A DNA stretch of 64,000 nt from Siderastrea siderea (lineage: Eukaryota > Cnidaria > Anthozoa > Scleractinia > Rhizangiidae), in assembly GCA_964030785.1 (NCBI GenBank), contig OZ034975.1:21440642-21504641 (forward strand), read 5' to 3'. How positions within the stretch are numbered: position 1 is the stretch's first letter; each line of letters starts with the position of its first letter. Positions 1 to 10,000 of the stretch are shown here, piece after piece. The position numbers were made by a program, and so were the translations under genes. Below the pieces are notes generated by a model. That model ran no database searches. It saw nothing but the letters and a program-made list of their open reading frames with translations, and was not told the DNA's origin.

Positions 1-277
1 AGGGACTACGCCTACAGGGTGACATTGGAGATCAGGGAGGGGCGGAGAGAGAAAGGGGTCAGCTACCCTACCCAACTTAACGTCCTTAGCTAAATTATCC
101 GACACTATATCATAATGTTGAGAGGAGAAATTAAATTACGTGATATGCGGGGTCTACGGGGGCCCGTATACCCTACAGGAGCGCCAAACCTAAGCATATA
201 AATTAAGGAATCAACATAATCACGATCAGGAAGATCAGACAGTTCCAATTGCAATCGGAGTAGACAACGGGGGACCT
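1..277. other. no recognisable gene
   Basis: I see no gene, repeat or RNA here. Short frames are present but resemble no family I know. Confidence 0.4.
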
Positions 278-949
278 TCACTTCTTGCTGTGGTCACTGT
301 AGCCTGCATTCTTGGTACCACCACCGGTCGAGCGTTGAGGGCAGGTGCGGAAGGCGTAACTGGAAGAGAAGCACCGGCTGCAGATGTGGGAGAATGGGCA
401 GGTTGGCTGGCGTTGGCATCCGGAAGCCCTGTTAAAGTCATAGCAGTAGGACTTAACGCTGCGGCGACAAGAAGGATCAGCAACTGGGCAATCGCCCTGA
501 AGGTGGTGTGGACTGGAACAGTGGGGGCAGTGGGGCTTGGCTAAGCCCGAGAAGGCAATCGCCCACAGTTCTAAGTCAATCTTGTCCCAGCTCAAGCTAA
601 GATTGTGGGCTGCACGGCGACGGAACTGCTCATCATAGGATAGCCAAGCAAGGCCCTTGAATTTTGATGCGGCCAGGCTTATGATTTGCTGATATTTTAT
701 CAGTTCTGGGGCTCTGCTGGGGAATACTGGCACAATAACCCCCATGTAGATAGTAAAGACATCAATCCACTTATGGAAATTATTCCGTTTCCGTACCGTT
801 GTGATCGGGGAACCGAGGGAGCCTGGGGTCGAATCCGCCACCCGGAGTTTAATATCGGGGACCTGGGCCTGGTGGATCGAGTCGGAGAGAAGTAAACAAA
901 AGTCAATGTACTCACCCCGAAGAATGCGGTCCTCTAAATTCTTGTCCAA
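278..949 (-). CDS. gag-like ORF fragment, tyrosine-recombinase retroelement type
   Basis: An open frame of 223 residues. Its middle contains an aromatic-rich stretch (FKGLAWLSYDEQFRRRAA around residues 97-114), followed by Cys/His clusters: CPHCSSPHH near residue 141, then CYDFNRASGCQRQPTCPFSH and CSRC. This combination of a helical region and C3H-type knuckles is what I associate with ORF1/gag proteins of cnidarian DIRS-like elements, where it would bind RNA in the particle. No RT or recombinase lies next to it in this orientation, so it is probably a truncated remnant. The first Met is arbitrary. It could instead be the start of a separate element extending left of the window. The family call is by resemblance only. 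Confidence 0.45.
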   Translation of the reverse strand: MDKNLEDRILRGEYIDFCLLLSDSIHQAQVPDIKLRVADSTPGSLGSPITTVRKRNNFHKWIDVFTIYMGVIVPVFPSRAPELIKYQQIISLAASKFKGLAWLSYDEQFRRRAAHNLSLSWDKIDLELWAIAFSGLAKPHCPHCSSPHHLQGDCPVADPSCRRSVKSYCYDFNRASGCQRQPTCPFSHICSRCFSSSYAFRTCPQRSTGGGTKNAGYSDHSKK

Positions 950-1195
950 AGGCCGATTTAGCCCTAACGGAATAGCAACGCCAGGTGCCCTGCAAGAAGG
1001 ACCAGCGTTAGCGAGCGAAGGAAGCCCGAAGTGTTGTGGATGTGAGCGCTGTTGCAGAAGGGTCGTCAGGTAATCTACCGAATTTTGTTCCCAACAATTT
1101 AGATAAAAACCAAAATATCAAGATATAAAGATATAATGAAACAGAAGTATATTACTCAGTGGCGGTATTCAGTTAATTATACAAGGAAACTAGAG
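950..1195. other. no recognisable gene
   Basis: AT-rich spacer between the gag-like fragment and the tyrosine-recombinase element. Nothing supported. Confidence 0.4.
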
Positions 1196-1239
1196 TTCTA
1201 TTTCGTCATCAGCCTAGGTCGTGAGGGACTGGTACGAGA
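1196..1239 (+). repeat. split direct repeat A1
   Basis: Begins TTCTATTTCGTCATCAGCCT and is identical to 5401-5444. It marks the left end of the tyrosine-recombinase element. Confidence 0.75.
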
Positions 1240-1581
1240 GAGAGCGTAGCGCAATGCATTGATCTGTTGTGTCGTGCTTTCGCATCGAGAAGGCAAAGAG
1301 TGTATGTTTCCCAACATTTTCATCGTTTTTATACGGTTTGTTTGGGTTTTATACCGTCTGAATCCTCTCTTTCTGTTGGTGAGTTTCCTAGGATTCTCGA
1401 GAGGTAAAATTTGTCCAGTTTCTGTTAAGCATTGAAGTCCTTTTGCTCCACTTTCTGTTTTCCCGCGCTTTTCTGTTTTTCAGAGCAGAATGGACGCCTT
1501 TGATATCGTGATGTCGAAGGCAATGCCAAGGAAAAGCTGCATGAGCAAGAGTCTAGCTGTCTCATTGCTCTGCTAACTAGT
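1240..1581. other. 5' untranslated region of the tyrosine-recombinase element
   Basis: No open frame of note. By position this is the leader between the A1 repeat and gag. Confidence 0.4.
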
Positions 1582-2652
1582 ATGAAGACTAGCATTGATG
1601 CGGGAAACACTTTGCTCCAAGAGCTAGTAACCCGAAAACGGCCGTCTCCTGATCGTGAAACAGATGAAACAGAAACACCCAAACGAAGGAAATCTGATAC
1701 GGCTTCACAGAAAGCCAAGACATTGTCCTCAAATGAGGACGAACACGATGCTTCAGAGAAAGCAAGTACGTCGCATCAACATGATGCAAATGCAAATGAG
1801 GCAGATACCATAAGTTTTTTTTGGAGATGATATTGACAACGAGGATATCGACCTCGAGGATGTGGAGGATGGAGAACCTGATAATGTTAGTTTGTTGTCT
1901 GAAATCTGCTCTTCTCTGAGTTGCTCCGAGGACAATTCAATTGCAAGTAACCTTGCTGATTTAATAAATGGAAAATTGAATGCTGAGTATTCTGTGGAGA
2001 AGAGAAAGGAAATTCTCCAGAAATATAAGAAACCAAGTAACTGTGACCATGTGCTCGTTCCTAAAGTAAATGAGGAAATATGGAGCAAACTCCCCACTAA
2101 GGCCAAACGCTCAGACATCAGAACTTCGGCATTACAAGACACACTAGTGAAAGTGTCAAGTGCTATTATTTGCACTACTGATAAACTTCTGGAACACAGA
2201 AAAGAAGACCATTCCCAACTACAAAGCATTGATAAATCCCTTGTTGGATTCTGTGGCCTTGGTAGGTCATGTCTGTACGGAGTTATCCTACAAAAGAAGG
2301 GATGCCTTGAAACCCTTTTTGTATCAGGATTTCCGTCTAGCATGCGCTAGAAGCAAAAAACCACGGAAGCTCCTTTTTGGAAATGATTTAGCTAAAACAC
2401 TTCAAGATTTGAGAACCAAATAAGATCATGACCAACAACAATTCTGATACCAGGATCCCGAAACGGAGTAGTGGCCATTCTAAACAAGACAACAGATATC
2501 AGCAGAAACCTTTTTTAGCGAACAAAGGGAGGATTTACAATCCTCAGGCTCCCAGATCTACAGCCACTCAGGGCTCCGCCCCATTCAAGAAAAAGTTCAC
2601 AAAGCCTCTCAGACCCCCACATCCTGCGTACAATTGCTGGCGAAACAATTAA
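1582..2652 (+). pseudogene. DIRS/Ngaro gag, frameshifted
   Basis: Fragments in several frames make up one gag. 1582-1830 is acidic/basic and low in complexity. 1862-2350 is helical and runs into a frame (2160-2423) with a YKRRDALKPFL motif followed by LLFGNDLAKTLQDL, which is a segment I associate with gag of DIRS-group elements. 2428-2652 is a Lys/Arg/Gln-rich, Pro-rich tail typical of a nucleic-acid-binding end. Frame changes occur near the T-run at about 1814-1822 and near 2230-2260. The protein would form the cytoplasmic ribonucleoprotein in which reverse transcription happens. It sits directly before RT, as expected for the family. Confidence 0.65.
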
Positions 2653-2699
2653 ATTCTCTTCACACTCTATTCAGCAATCATATCCCCCAAACTCTGACT

Positions 2700-4411
2700 G
2701 TAAAGACCATGCTGCCCTTGATGAGGCAGAAATTTGCTCTCTGAAAGAAAAGGGAGTTGTTGTCTCATGTGATCATGATTTAGGAGAATTTATATCTCCT
2801 ATATTCTCAGTTCCCAAGAAAGATGGTAATGTGAGACTCATTCTTAATTTAAATAAGTTTAACATGTTTGTTGAGAACTCACATTTTAAAATGGAGTCTA
2901 TTCATACAGTTTTGACTCTTGCCACACGTAACTGTTGGATGGCTAGTTTAGACTTGAAAGATGCGTATTATAGTGTGAAGATCCATCCTGATTTCCAAAC
3001 ATTTTTAAAATTCTCTTAAAAAGGCATTCTTTACAAGTACACGGTTCTCCCTAATGGTTTATGCATCTGCATTTATGCTACTTGGTCGTATCATATCTGG
3101 GTATATTGATGATCTATACCTACAAGGTAAAACCCAACAGAAATGCATAGCTAATGTAATTGATGCCATCACATTGTTTGAAAACTTTGGACTCATCATA
3201 CACCCCGATAAATCAGTTATAGTCCCACAACAGCGACCTTGTTTTTCTGGGTTATGTCATAGATCCTGTTTATATGACAGTTCGCCTCACTTCAGACAAG
3301 ATCACTAAGATAAAAACACTTTTGCCTTGTCTGTTTCAACATCCCTATTCTGTCAAAAACCGTGATGTTGCCAAAGTTATTGGTCACCTAATTTCCAGTT
3401 TACCTGGTGTTAAGTATGGAGCACTGTATTATAGAAATTTAGAAATGGAGAAGATTGCTGCTCTGAAGTCAGCCAAACGGAAATTTTGAGGAAAAAATGT
3501 GCATCTCCCACAAACGAATTTTTGAACTAAACTGGTGGTTGTTTAACCTTGACAGCATTTTTAATACCAGACGTTGCCCCCCAGTAGATGTAACTTTGTA
3601 CTCAGATGCATCTCTTCAAGGCTGGGGTGCAGTTCTGAATGATAAGTCCACAGGTGGGAGATGGCTTCCCACTGAAAGTGAGCATCACATAAATTACCTG
3701 GAGCTGCTTGCAGCATTTTTTGCTCCTCAGTGTTTTCATCCCGCCCTCTCAAACAAGCATGTTAAGATTATGATTGACAATACCTCTGCTGTTGCCCAAA
3801 TAAACAACATGGGTACATGTCACAATGAGGAACGTCATTCCCTCGTAGTGCCGATCTGGGAATTTTGTATTTCACACAACATCCCTTGGGTTACAGCAGC
3901 TCATATTCCCGGGCCCTCTAATCTAATTGCAGATGGCGAATCCAGGCATTTTCATTCCCAGGATACGGAGTGGATGCTCAACCCTGACCTATTGACCGGG
4001 GCCCTAAAAACTCTTAATTTCAAGCCAGAGATTGATTTGTTCGCCTCTCGGCTGAACAAGCAACTGCCTGTCTATTGCTCATACAGGCCTGACCCAGGGG
4101 CATCATTCATAAATGCCTTCACTTTTCCTTGGGCCAATAAGAAGCTCTACCTTTTTCCTCCTTTTAGCTGTATCCTACAAGTACTGCAGAAAATCATTCA
4201 GGATCAAGCAACTTGTGTGGTAGTTGTTCCCGACTGGCCAACCCAAGCGTGGCACCCACTGCTGACATCTCTTCTAGTACTTCCTCCTGTCAAGCTTCGC
4301 CCCTCAAAGAACCTACTGAGACTCCCAGCAACACCAGCAACTGTATACCCTCTTCACAAGAACATGTCTCTTCTTATTTGTTTACTGTCCAGCAACAACT
4401 TACAGGATTAG
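2700..4411 (+). pseudogene. reverse transcriptase-RNase H of DIRS type, frameshifted and internally deleted
   Basis: The RT palm begins near 2730 (EKGVVVSCDHDLGEFISPIF, then SVPKKDGNVRLILNLNKFN). The first catalytic strand is visible as ASLDLKDAYYSVKIHP around 2943-2990, and the YIDDLYLQGK active-site motif lies near 3104-3130. Between these two blocks sequence is missing, because FTVLPNGL-type sequence runs within about 20 codons into YIDD, so part of the palm is deleted. RNase H follows at about 3595-3960, with YSDASLQGWGAVL supplying the first acidic residue and IMIDNTSAVAQIN a later one. The DIRS-specific block EIDLFASRLNKQLPVYCSY lies downstream. A stop at 3017-3019 and frame changes near 3240 and 3490 break it. 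It overlaps the recombinase frame by about 200 nt. Confidence 0.8.
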
Positions 4412-5354
4412 GATTTACTGAACGATCCATAAAAGTTATCACTGCCTCCTGGCGTGAAGGAACAACCGCTCAGTACCAGTCCCACCTAAAGAGGTGGATA
4501 CAGTTTTGCAAGGAAAAGAAGTGCAGTGTTCTCTCTCCAGATGTACCGGTAGTTCTTTACTTTCTAACCATGCAACTTGAGAATGGATTGTCCTACAGCT
4601 CTGTGAACACAGCAAGAAGTATGTTGTCCTCTATTCTTCAGCTTAATATCAATTCTTCAGTCCCATTTGGACAACTGCCCATAGTCAAGCGTTTTATGAA
4701 AGGGATTTATGAACTTCGCCCTTCCTTGCCTAGATACACAGCTACGTGGGATTTGAGTTCTGTGTTGAATTATTTTCGCAAAGGTGCATCTGTATCAGCT
4801 CTTTCCTTGAAGGAGTTAACTTTTTTGTTAACCCTGTTGAGTGGACAAAGGTGTCAAACAGTCAAATTATTTTCAATAAATAATATGAAGCTCCGAGACC
4901 ACAAGTGTACCTTTGTAATTACTGAGAAAGTTAAACAAAGTCGTGTGGGCACCCACCTTAAACCTGTTGAGTTTTTGGCGTATCCAGATGAAGAAAAGTT
5001 ATGTGTTGTTAAACATTTGCAAGAGTACATTAAGCAAACCCAAGTTCTTCGAAACGATTGTCATCACCACTTCTTAGCCATGTCAAACCTCACGGCCCTG
5101 CAAGCAAGGACACCATATCCAGGTGGTGTAAGAATGTCCTGAAATCTGCCGAGATTGATGTCTCTAAGTTTACAGCACACAGTACCCGTTCTGCTTCAAC
5201 CTCGTTCTTGGCAGAGAAGAATGTCAACATCAAAGATATTATGATGTCTGCTGGCTGGTCCAGTGAGATTACATTTCAACGTTACTATCATAAGCCAGCT
5301 GAGAAACCCTTTAATTTCGGTGACACAATTCTGCATTTGGCATCCGAGGATTAA
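4213..5354 (+). pseudogene. tyrosine recombinase of DIRS/Ngaro element, one frameshift
   Basis: This is the DNA-integration enzyme of the element and would join the circular cDNA to target DNA. The SAM-like core-binding domain spans roughly 4430-4720 (WREGTTAQYQSHLKRWIQFC). In the catalytic domain, LLSGQRCQTV holds the first Arg, HSTRSASTSF holds the HxxR pair, and SAGWSSEITFQRYYH holds the last His-equivalent position and the nucleophilic Tyr. The first frame ends shortly after codon FLAMSNLTAL and the rest continues in another frame from about 5090, so there is one frameshift just before the HxxR box. All key residues are otherwise present. The enzyme stops about 2 nt before the B1 repeat, the expected order. 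Confidence 0.85.
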
Positions 5355-5396
5355 TTACAATCAAACTTCAACTTACAGGTAAGTCTCGTTTAATTT
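5353..5396 (+). repeat. split direct repeat B1
   Basis: AATTACAATCAAACTTCAAC and following bases recur at about 5674-5717. It lies immediately after the recombinase stop. Confidence 0.75.
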
Positions 5397-5400
5397 AAAA

Positions 5401-5673
5401 TTCTATTTCGTCATCAGCCTAGGTCGTGAGGGACTGGTACGAGATTTTAGAGCAATCATTGAGGCATAATTGCCATAGATTGTAATACAAAGAAAACAGA
5501 CAAAACACAAAAAAGACTTACTAGTAAAGTCAGGAATGTAAAACGTGTGTAATACAACATAGCAATGTAGCATAAACTTGCATAATAACATTATTGCAAT
5601 GTAATAACAAAAAACTACATGTCAAGATAGGGTGGGCGTACCACTCCCTACACTCCCGGCTGATGACTCACAG
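5401..5673 (+). repeat. split direct repeat A2 with internal inverted copy
   Basis: The first 44 nt equal A1. Near its right end (about 5635-5667) lies an imperfect inverted copy of the same motif (CGTACCACTCCCTACACTCC, then GGCTGATGAC). A2 is therefore itself bounded by a roughly 30-nt inverted repeat. Confidence 0.65.
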
Positions 5674-5717
5674 AATTACAATCAAACTTCAACTTACAGG
5701 TAAGTCTCGTTTAATTT
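5674..5717 (+). repeat. split direct repeat B2
   Basis: Direct copy of B1 that closes the element on the right. Confidence 0.75.
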
Positions 5718-5789
5718 CAAATTTTATAATACGTTTAAACATTGTTATGAAATTTCAAGTTATTTAAACCTAACTAGAAAAACAATCAA

Positions 5790-6240
5790 TGGAAAGGCTT
5801 TGGTAAAATTACGCGTAAGCAATCATAAACGTATGATTGAAACTGGAAGATATAACCAAACTCCTAACGACAAAAGGTTATGTCCAGTTTCTGACTCCGA
5901 TGAAATTGAAGATGAAATTCACTTCCTCCGCTATTGCCCGAAATATTTCAAACTCATCTCCATAATTTTCAGCAGCTATCTTACTCGGACCTGGTGATTA
6001 AACTGATGAACTCCAAAGATATTTATCTTAATTTACGATTGACGAATTATATTTCATTATTGAATAATTTGCGTGACGGTATCCTGTCATCTAAGAATGA
6101 TGTCACTTGATTATCTGCTATTTCCTATTAATGGCATAATAATTATTACTTCTTTGTTCTTTTTGTTCTTGTTTTTACGTACCTTTTGCAATACTGGAAA
6201 TAATTATAGTCATGCAAATAAAGGTTATTGTTGTTGTTTT
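5790..6240 (+). mobile_element. 5'-truncated LINE 3' end
   Basis: The frame at 5800-5997 carries KRMIETGRYNQTP, then CPVSDSDEIEDEIHFLRYCP, a C-terminal zinc-knuckle tail that I know from CR1/L2/Jockey-type retrotransposon proteins (one Cys of the usual pair is changed to Ser). The following 230 nt end in TTATTGTTGTTGTTT, a short microsatellite tail typical of these LINE 3' ends. The RT domain is absent, so this is a short 5'-truncated insertion. Confidence 0.6.
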
Positions 6241-6385
6241 TTTGGAACCAGCGTCGGACAAAGCGTCTTCGGACTCGGCCTCGGGTTCTCCGGCAGCAAT
6301 GTTGTCCCTGGACGCCTGGACTGGTCAGTGGTGGAGCATTAGCACTTGAAACATTTGACTTCAATCTAACTGCTGTGCCTTCAAT

Positions 6386-6679
6386 CTAACTGCTGACGAC
6401 GGGCTCCACGGCGTTGTCCGGCGTTGCCGGAGCAGCATTCGCGGCTGAACGGCCATCAAGTGCACGGCGAAGTGAGGCGAGCAGAGTGGCGCGATTTCCC
6501 GCGATTGGCAGGTTGAGGGCCTGCAAACGGAGTCTCAAGACTTCGGTTGAAAGCGATGAGAGGTCGTCCCGGCGATTACGGCGCGTTGGTGTTGTACAAA
6601 TGCTTGCCACAAGAAAATTGAACTTTAAACAGAGTCCCTGGGCTTTTATAGCCAGACACAGATCAACAAGTGCAGCCAA
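6386..6679 (-). pseudogene. SAP-domain ORF fragment of a retroelement
   Basis: 97 residues with LSTEVLRLRLQALNLPIAGN and RATLLASLRRAL around residues 43-75. This is the helix-loop-helix pattern of a SAP DNA-binding motif. In cnidarian genomes such SAP modules commonly occur at the N-terminus of gag-like or RT-associated proteins of DIRS/Gypsy-like elements. It ends only about 35 nt from the left terminus of the Polinton, so the Polinton probably inserted next to or inside this older element. No partner ORF is visible. Confidence 0.4.
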
Positions 6680-6708
6680 TAGAAAAATACGTACTAAACT
6701 GTAGCTAG

Positions 6709-6713
6709 ACAGC
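6709..6713 (+). repeat. target-site duplication, left copy
   Basis: ACAGC directly before the left TIR, matched by ACAGC at 26284-26288 directly after the right TIR. The next base is A on both sides (first base of the element on the left, flank on the right), so a 6-bp duplication as usual for Polintons is also possible. Confidence 0.7.
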
Positions 6714-6888
6714 AGTAGTAATAGATGAATTCGACAAATACCACCTGATAGCCAGAGTATTATTTTCGTGTTTTAAACCCCCCACCGTAATAACCTCGCA
6801 CACTTCGGTTATTACGGTGAGGGGTTTCAAACACGAAAATAATACTCTGGGGATCAGGTTGTATTTGTCGAATTCATCTATTACTACT
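6714..6888. repeat. terminal palindrome (82-nt arms, 11-nt loop), left end
   Basis: Arm 6714-6795 pairs with 6807-6888 with only scattered mismatches, around the loop TCGCACACTTC (6796-6806). Both the outer and inner edges read AGTAGTAATAG or its complement, so the terminus sequence is present twice at this end. Confidence 0.9.
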
Positions 6889-7040
6889 GAACAAGGAGTA
6901 AATACCACCTCATCAGTACACCTGTATATACCTCTTTTAAACCACCCAGCGCACAAAGCGAAGCAAGCAGGATGGGGGGAGGTAGTACCAGCGCGGATGT
7001 GTCACGGAAAATCACGTCAGCTATCGAATATAAATATTTT
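6714..7040 (+). repeat. left terminal inverted repeat of the Polinton
   Basis: Matches the reverse complement of about 25955-26283, with a few substitutions and an indel near the inner edge. The match is strongest up to the block GATGTGTCACGGAAAAT. The outer 175 nt are themselves a palindrome. Confidence 0.9.
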
Positions 7041-7077
7041 CCAATTAAAGAAATATCTGCACAGGTATGCCTGCCAA
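7030..7077 (+). promoter_or_regulatory. conserved upstream element, copy 1
   Basis: CCAATTAAAGAAATATCTGC followed by ACAGG...GCCAAG directly precedes the ATG at 7078. The same block precedes ATGs at 22611 and 23048 on the minus strand. I read it as a promoter/leader of the genes near the element ends, presumably early genes. Confidence 0.6.
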
Positions 7078-10000
7078 GATGGCAAGCGTTACCCAACAAG
7101 CCACTGAAGAATTTTTACAAAAACTTTTTGCGGAAATGTCGCCGGAAGATGAGCAGTATTTGATGCAATTGCTAGCGGAAAACGTCCCCTGCAGCGGGTC
7201 CTCTCCGAGAGGTTGTACAAAACATACTCGATAAGCGCATTTCCCTGGAAGAGCGCCTACCCAAACCTTTGCTTCCGCGAAAGTACCCCCCTAAAGCTCC
7301 CCCAAAAGCTCCCCCTCGTCAAAGAACAGGAATAAAAGGCAGACAATACTGAAAGAGTTTGATCCTATTCAACTGATAAAGAATCGGGAAAAGAGTTATG
7401 AGGACATGCTTGCAAATTTGTTTAAAAGAGGTGAGGAAGAGGAAGGTGAAGAAAAAGAAGGCCGTCGTTACATCTTCTGGAGAAAAAGACAAGGACTTGA
7501 AGATAACCTTACAGAACAGTTCATGGGAAAGATGAGGGAGAAGGTCAGAACAGCAGCCTACTTGCGCCACAACTATTCTTATTGGTTGGAAAACATCGAA
7601 GACGGGACTATTATCCTATATTAGAAAAACTCAGGAGGCTCACCTTGGATAAACAGGTATGTTGAAGCAGAAAATTGGTTGAGAGAAAAGGAGGAGGCGC
7701 GCCTGAACATTGATAACATCGAAAGACCAAACACAAAATGGGTGTTTAGGGGTTATTCTGATGTTGATGTAAAGGTCGTGCTCGAACGATTGGGCACAGG
7801 CCCCTTGCCAAACTGGCTGCGTAACCTTGCGCATGGCCGGTCGATGCTGGCGCTGGACACCAACCAGGACAACTTGTGTCTCTGGCGCTGCATTGTGGTA
7901 CACCGCAGTGCAAGACCAGATCGAAGCACAACAGCAGCACGAGAGCTTGCTAAGGGTTGCTTTAAACTCAGAGCTACTCCAAACGAAAGCCCGAAAACAT
8001 CGCTCGATGAACTTGATCGGGTTGAAAGACACCTGAATCAGAAATTAGATTTCTCGGATTGGCTCGGTATCCGTGTCTATGAGCCTGAGAGCGAGATTGA
8101 TGGGGGCGTGGTATGGCACCTTAGACGAAACCCGCCGGCCAAGCTGACGAACATTTTGACAATCGGAATTTACGAAGGGCACGCGTTCGTCATCAAGGAT
8201 ATTTCGAAGCTTGCAAGAATGTATGCATGTGTTCATTGCCGTGCAAGATTCACCCAAGCTTGCAACCTTCAACGGCGTACCCAAACGTGCGCCCAAGGGA
8301 AGACGGCGATCGAATGCCCGGTCGAAAGAGTCGAAGCATCGCAGACAGCTTTCGAGAAGGCCTTCTTTCCAAAACATACAGCTTCTCCAGAATCTCTTTG
8401 CTGGCTCGAACAAGAAGCGGCGCGGCGGAAAATTCACATTCACCACGCGGCATGCGGGCACGGCGGCGAGCGTGGGTTGAGCGCGCACCTGTTGACGGAT
8501 ACGACCCCAAAACGAGGACTGTATTTCAATACCGCGGCTGTCACTGGCACGGATGCCGAAAATGTTACCCGAACGATGGCGATAAAATTATTACCCACAA
8601 TGACCAAACACAAGAAGACCGGTTTAAGGCAACTGTAAAACGCACAAAGGCGCTCCGAGCTGCTGGCTTTCACGTAATCGAGGCATGAGCGTGTGAAGTA
8701 GGGGAAATAGATGTGGAGCTGCCACGGCCTCAAACGCAAAGCTTCCCACACGCGATCTTGTACGATTTTGAAGCGTACGGGGATACGAATCAGCGGAAGG
8801 AGCCGACAGGCATGCTCGCGATTGAAAACGCACACGTGGCAATCTCGGTGAGCGTCGGGGACACCCTGGATTGTTAGCCCACACACATCTGTGAAAAAAA
8901 ACCCAGCGGAGCTTGTCCGCAAGTTCATGGAAGAGCTGGAGCAGCGCGGGAAAAACATCCGGACCAAAGTACGAGCAGCGTTCATACCTGACGACGTGGA
9001 GAAGCTTCCAAAAGCGCAACGCATTAAAATTGAAAAACGGTGTGACCAGGTGCCAGTTCTCGGGTTTAACTCCGGGCGATACGATCTGAACCTGATCAGA
9101 GAACATTTTGGCAAAGTCAGAGTGGCGAAAAAAGGGAAACAAGATCATGTTCCTGCACACTCAGGGATTCCGCTTCCTTGATATCATCAACTACCTCGGC
9201 CCGGGAACCAGCTATGAAAAGTGGACGAAAGCATACGAGTGCTCAGCCGAGAAATCGTGGTTCCCATACGAGTGGTTCGATACCCCCGAAAAGCTCGATC
9301 ACCCTAGGTTGCCGGACTATCCAGCGTGGTACTCACGTCTGAAGGGCGGCTATGTGCTCACTCGGGATGAATGGGATGGGTGTCAGCGTCCGTTCAAAGA
9401 AAACTGCATGTGCACTTTCGCAGACTGGCTGCGCTATTACAACAACCTCGACTTGGCCCCCGGCCTGCAAGCCTTGGAAAGAATGCGAGCCTTTTACACT
9501 GAGAAGGGGATCGACATCCTGAAAGACGCGGTCAGCATTCCGGGGGTTAGCTTGCATTACCTGCTCCGAGGCGCGGTTGAGCGAGGCGCGGAGCTTTACA
9601 GCCCCGGCAAAGAAGCATACGAGATGTTTAAAGGAGCTGTTGGAAGGGGGCCGAGCCTCGTGTTCACGCAGTACCACGAAGTCCGGGACACGAAGATCAG
9701 GTCACATCAGACAGCGGAACCGCGTCTTTGCCAGCGCATCCTTGGTTACGACGCTAACGCTCTCTACCTGTCGACGATGCTGAAGGAAATGCCCTGCGGG
9801 AAGGAAAAGGTTGTTCACTACACGGGCGGTTGGACTGTTGGAGCCGCGCCGCTTCTCGCACAAAGGCTCAAAAACGGGACCTGGTTCAGATTTGCTGAAG
9901 TTGACATAGAGATCCCAGGGCCCCCTGCGGCCAAAGTTTGAGGAGATGTGCCCGTTCTTCTACAACAAAAAGGTGCCTGTCGAAGCCGTGCCGCAGCAAA

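Larger units (their letters stand above)
1196..5717 (+). mobile_element. Ngaro/DIRS-type tyrosine-recombinase retroelement, decayed
   Basis: A 4.5-kb element with gag, reverse transcriptase-RNase H and tyrosine recombinase remnants in order on the plus strand. A 44-nt block (1196-1239) recurs directly at 5401-5444, and another 44-nt block (5353-5396) recurs directly at about 5674-5717. This gives the order A1-coding-B1-A2-B2. Split direct repeats of this kind are the hallmark of Ngaro-type elements, which insert by a tyrosine recombinase rather than an integrase and leave no target duplication. All three genes contain frameshifts or deletions, so this copy cannot be autonomous. Only the first 44 nt of A1 match A2, which is shorter than I would expect for this group. 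Confidence 0.8.
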
